Made by a program: the position numbers and the translations under genes. A stretch of 17,390 nt of DNA from an uncultured Alphaproteobacteria bacterium (GTDB lineage Bacteria; Pseudomonadota; Alphaproteobacteria; Micropepsales; Micropepsaceae): positions 1 through 17,390 of the forward strand of contig CAIXUE010000077.1 of NCBI GenBank assembly GCA_903922545.1, in the 5' to 3' direction. The notes under the pieces were generated by a model, which was given only the letters and a program-made list of their open reading frames with translations, was not told the origin of the DNA and did no database searches. This document shows, piece after piece, positions 14,715-17,390 of this stretch (its first letter is position 1; the number at the start of each line of letters is the position of its first letter).

Positions 14715-16784
14715 ATGCCCGCCCTTTCACGGCGCTTTGTCCTGTCTTTGCCTTTCATCGGCTCTCTGTTGGCAAAGACCGCACTTGGTTCAACTCCTGC
14801 CTTGGCGCAGCCGGCCGCATCCGCATCCGGAAACACCGAATGGCGCAATTATGCCGGCGATCTTGGCAGCCACCGTTATGCGCCGCTGGACCAGATCAAC
14901 GCCGCCAATTTCAATGATCTGGAAGTCGCCTGGCGCTTCAAGACTGATTTTCTGGGCAACCGGCCCGAATACCAGTTCGAGGCCACACCGCTTTTGATCA
15001 AGGGCCGCCTTTACACCCCGGCCGGCTCGCGCCGCGACATTATCTGCATTGATGCGGCGAACGGCGAAATGATCTGGACGCACCGTGAAGATGAAGGCGA
15101 TCGCGGGAAGGCCGCGCCCCGTCAGCTTTCCGGCCGCGGCGTCGCCTATTGGAGCGACGGCAAGGAAGACCGCATCATCTTTGTCACTCCCGGCTATCGC
15201 ATGATCGCGCTGGATGCGCGCACCGGCATTCCGGTCAAGGGCTTTGGCGTCAATGGCGTCGTCGATCTTCGGCTGAATGACGATCAGGACATGGATCTGG
15301 TCAATGCCGATATCGGCCTGCACTCCACGCCGCTGGTCACCGGCAACACCATCATTGTCGGCGCGGCGCATCTGAACGGCGACATTCCGCACAATCACAA
15401 GAATGTGAAAGGCTATGTGCGCGCGTTCGACGCCCATACCGGAAAGCGCAAATGGATTTTCCACACCATCCCGCGCAAGGGAGAGTTTGGCTACGACACC
15501 TGGATCGAACCAGGCCAGGCCGAGCAGGCAGGCAATACCGGCGCCTGGGCGCAGATGTCGGCTGATCCCGAACTGGGATTGCTTTACATTCCGGTCGAAC
15601 TTCCCACCGGCGACTATAACGGCCAGTTTCGCAAAGGCCCCGGCCTGTTCGGCGAAACCCTGGTCGCGGTCGATCTGGAAACCGGCAAGCGCAAATGGCA
15701 TTACCAGCTTGTCCATCACGGGCTGTGGGACCGCGATATTCCCTGCGCCGCTTTGCTTTGCGATATTCCGGTCAACGGAAAAATCGTCAAGGCGCTGGCC
15801 CAGCCCAGCAAGCAGTCTTATCTCTATGTGCTGAACCGCGAGACGGGGGAGCCGATCTGGCCCATCGTCGAAACGCCCGTGCCGAAGGGCGACGTGCCGG
15901 GCGAATGGTACTCGCCCACCCAGCCCATTCCGTCCAAACCGCCTGGCTATGACTGGCAGGGCGTCAGCCCCGACACGATCATCAACTTCACGCCCGCCTT
16001 GCACGAAGAAGGGCTGAAGCTGATTTCACGCTACAACACCGGCAATCTCTATATGCCGCCAACCCTGGCCACCGCTGATGGCAAGCTGGGCACCCTGACC
16101 ACGCCCGGCACCAATGGCGGCACCGACTGGCCCGGCGGCGCTTATGATCCGGAAACCCACACCGCCTATATCTTCTCCCAGACCCAGCTTTATGTGCTGG
16201 GCATGATCCCCAACAACGATCCGTCGTTGTCGGATTATCCGTATGTGCGCGGCCAGCCCGGCGTCAGGCCGCGGCCGGTATCGCCGGCCGGCGGCGCCGA
16301 ACCGCGCGCTGTGGCGCCTGCACCAGCCGCCAATGCCGCCCGCCCGCCCGTCACCACAGTGCAGGGCTTGCCGCTGCTGCGGCCGCCTTATGGCCGCATC
16401 ACCGCGATTGATCTGACCAAGGGTGAATTCGCCTGGCAGATCGCCCATGGCGAAACGCCCGATGAGGTGAAGAACCATCCCGCGCTCAAAGGCCTCAACA
16501 TTCCGCGCACCGGTCGTGCGGGATTGCTTGGTCCGCTAGTCACCAAGACTTTGGTGATCTGCGGCGAGTCGGGAATCTTCACCACCGCGCCCGGCGTGCG
16601 CGGCGCCATGCTGCGCGCCTATGACAAGAAAACAGGCGAAGACCGTGGCGCGGTCTATATGCCGGCCGGGCAGACCGGCGCGCCCATGACCTATATGCTG
16701 GATGGCCAGCAATATATCGTGCTGGCCATTGGCGGCGGCAATTATCCCGCCGAGCTTCTGGCCTTCCGCCTGCCGCGCAACTGA
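14715..16784 (+). CDS. Tat-exported PQQ-dependent dehydrogenase (quinoprotein glucose dehydrogenase-like)
   Basis: 689 aa. The N-terminus has a twin-arginine motif, SRRFVLS (5-11), a hydrophobic stretch and ALAQ (29-32), so a folded periplasmic enzyme is expected. The rest is an eight-bladed quinoprotein propeller: EWRNYAGDLGSHRYAPLDQI (42-61), SGRGVAYW (139-146), repeated Trp-docking-type strands (AANGEMIWTHRE at 114-125, TGKRKWIFH at 242-250, TGKRKWHYQLVHHGLWDRD at 323-341) and the C-terminal FAWQIAHGETPD (572-583). Family members oxidise sugars or alcohols with PQQ and pass electrons to the respiratory chain. The substrate here is unknown. There are no membrane helices and no cytochrome c CXXCH motif. 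A Pro/Ala-rich insert (515-548) interrupts a blade and looks like a flexible loop. The ATG at 14715 follows GGGGAG; the upstream frame from 14418 is antisense to pfp. The next gene follows after 35 bases, probably in the same operon. Confidence 0.9.
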   Translation: MPALSRRFVLSLPFIGSLLAKTALGSTPALAQPAASASGNTEWRNYAGDLGSHRYAPLDQINAANFNDLEVAWRFKTDFLGNRPEYQFEATPLLIKGRLYTPAGSRRDIICIDAANGEMIWTHREDEGDRGKAAPRQLSGRGVAYWSDGKEDRIIFVTPGYRMIALDARTGIPVKGFGVNGVVDLRLNDDQDMDLVNADIGLHSTPLVTGNTIIVGAAHLNGDIPHNHKNVKGYVRAFDAHTGKRKWIFHTIPRKGEFGYDTWIEPGQAEQAGNTGAWAQMSADPELGLLYIPVELPTGDYNGQFRKGPGLFGETLVAVDLETGKRKWHYQLVHHGLWDRDIPCAALLCDIPVNGKIVKALAQPSKQSYLYVLNRETGEPIWPIVETPVPKGDVPGEWYSPTQPIPSKPPGYDWQGVSPDTIINFTPALHEEGLKLISRYNTGNLYMPPTLATADGKLGTLTTPGTNGGTDWPGGAYDPETHTAYIFSQTQLYVLGMIPNNDPSLSDYPYVRGQPGVRPRPVSPAGGAEPRAVAPAPAANAARPPVTTVQGLPLLRPPYGRITAIDLTKGEFAWQIAHGETPDEVKNHPALKGLNIPRTGRAGLLGPLVTKTLVICGESGIFTTAPGVRGAMLRAYDKKTGEDRGAVYMPAGQTGAPMTYMLDGQQYIVLAIGGGNYPAELLAFRLPRN

Positions 16785-16819
16785 ACACGCATTTCACATT
16801 CCTTGAAAGGATGACGGAC

Positions 16820-17390
16820 ATGTTGGCGAACAAAAGAGAGTTTCTGGGATTGGGCGTTGGTCTTGGTGTTGGCCTGAGCGCGGCCCTGGCGGCGGCGCCC
16901 GCATTGGCGCAGGACGACGCGGCGCCCCGCCGTGGCCGCGCCGCGCCTCCCCATCGCACGGCAACCACCACAATTCTGTTTCAGGCGCCCAAGGGCCGTT
17001 TCATCAACGGCGTCGCCTCCTCGCCCGATGGCTTGTGGCTGGCGGAACAGAAAGACGCCTTCGGGCCCAATTCCCAATACAAACACGCCGATGGCAGCCC
17101 CGCACCCATCAACACGGATCTGACCGAAAGCGTCTGGCTGGTGGACGACAGCGGCAATGTCAAAAAAACCTTCACCACCCAGGGTCATAATGTCAGCGGC
17201 TTCGCCGTCGGCGGCGGTTCTCTCTGGCAGGGCTGTAACCAGGGCGGCCATAACGGCGTCGTCCAGACCACCATGGATGGCAAGTTCGTCGGCGTCCGTC
17301 AGGTGCCGTTCGGCCCGCCCGCCGATGGCGGCGGCATTCACGGGTTGGACTGGCATGACGGCAAGCTCTGGATCGCGGCGCTGCGCCTCA
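16820..17390 (+). CDS. Exported SMP-30/NHL-like beta-propeller protein, cut by the window edge
   Basis: The first 190 codons are present with no stop before the edge. MLANKREFLGLGVGLGVGL and ALAQ (31-34) form an export signal with the same KREFL core as the protein at 9053-9973. After a basic, Ala/Pro-rich linker (about 35-48), propeller-like strands follow: NGVASSPDGLWLAEQ (61-75), VWLVDDSGNVKKTF (102-115), VSGFAVGGGSLWQGCN (121-136) and HGLDWHDGKLWIA (174-186). This order matches the other propeller protein, so the two are paralogues. I chose the ATG at 16820, with AAAGGA eight bases upstream. An in-frame ATG at 16811 overlaps that site. The gene is 35 bases after the PQQ dehydrogenase and is probably co-transcribed with it, suggesting a shared periplasmic sugar or lactone role (inference). 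Confidence 0.82.
   Translation, partial: MLANKREFLGLGVGLGVGLSAALAAAPALAQDDAAPRRGRAAPPHRTATTTILFQAPKGRFINGVASSPDGLWLAEQKDAFGPNSQYKHADGSPAPINTDLTESVWLVDDSGNVKKTFTTQGHNVSGFAVGGGSLWQGCNQGGHNGVVQTTMDGKFVGVRQVPFGPPADGGGIHGLDWHDGKLWIAALRL

Noticed and set aside
14790..16004. 404-codon minus-strand frame inside the PQQ dehydrogenase gene
   Set aside because: It is antisense to an unmistakable quinoprotein, with no start signals and no domain.

Overview
The window reads as a dense, GC-rich bacterial chromosome segment, most likely from an alphaproteobacterium. The reasons are the codon use, the pyrophosphate-type phosphofructokinase, the TPR/O-GlcNAc-transferase-like and TPR/2-oxoglutarate-oxygenase fusions, and the exported quinoprotein and propeller proteins. 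Genus cannot be fixed from sequence alone. I see no rRNA, tRNA, CRISPR array, transposase, integrase or phage gene.

Layout. Left end, minus strand: an exported metallo-beta-lactamase-fold hydrolase (1293-2195), then a TPR protein with a putative 2OG-Fe(II) oxygenase domain (57-1238), then the first codons of another gene that leaves the window (1-44). Divergently, on the plus strand: an exported DUF1684 protein (2268-3143), followed by a three-gene glycosyltransferase unit joined by two 4-base ATGA overlaps. This unit is a TPR/GT41 (O-GlcNAc-transferase-like) protein (3170-5155), a TPR/GT9-like protein (5152-6822) and a GT4-like glycosyltransferase (6819-7760). Then come a small exported cupin (7881-8342) and an exported GlcG/HbpS-type heme-binding-like protein (8376-8882), closed by a clear intrinsic terminator (8903-8933).

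Right half: an SMP-30-like beta-propeller (9053-9973, minus) diverges from a TPR/2OG-oxygenase protein (10088-11503, plus). That protein converges, with overlapping stop codons, on a large TPR/2OG-oxygenase (11500-13311, minus) that is a longer paralogue of 57-1238. It sits one base downstream of a PPi-dependent 6-phosphofructokinase gene (13313-14530, minus). Divergent from the kinase are a Tat-exported PQQ-dependent dehydrogenase (14715-16784) and a second SMP-30-like propeller (16820 to the window end), a paralogue of 9053-9973.

The most interesting theme is five complete TPR-fused enzymes, plus a possible sixth at the edge, in about 13 kb. They carry at least four kinds of catalytic domain: GT41, GT9-like, and two different 2OG-oxygenase folds. 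A stand-alone GT4 enzyme is embedded among them. One reading (inference) is a protein-modification system in which TPR domains choose the client, oxygenases hydroxylate it and glycosyltransferases decorate it. The rest of the window is periplasmic redox and sugar metabolism: quinoprotein, propellers, cupin, heme protein and MBL hydrolase.
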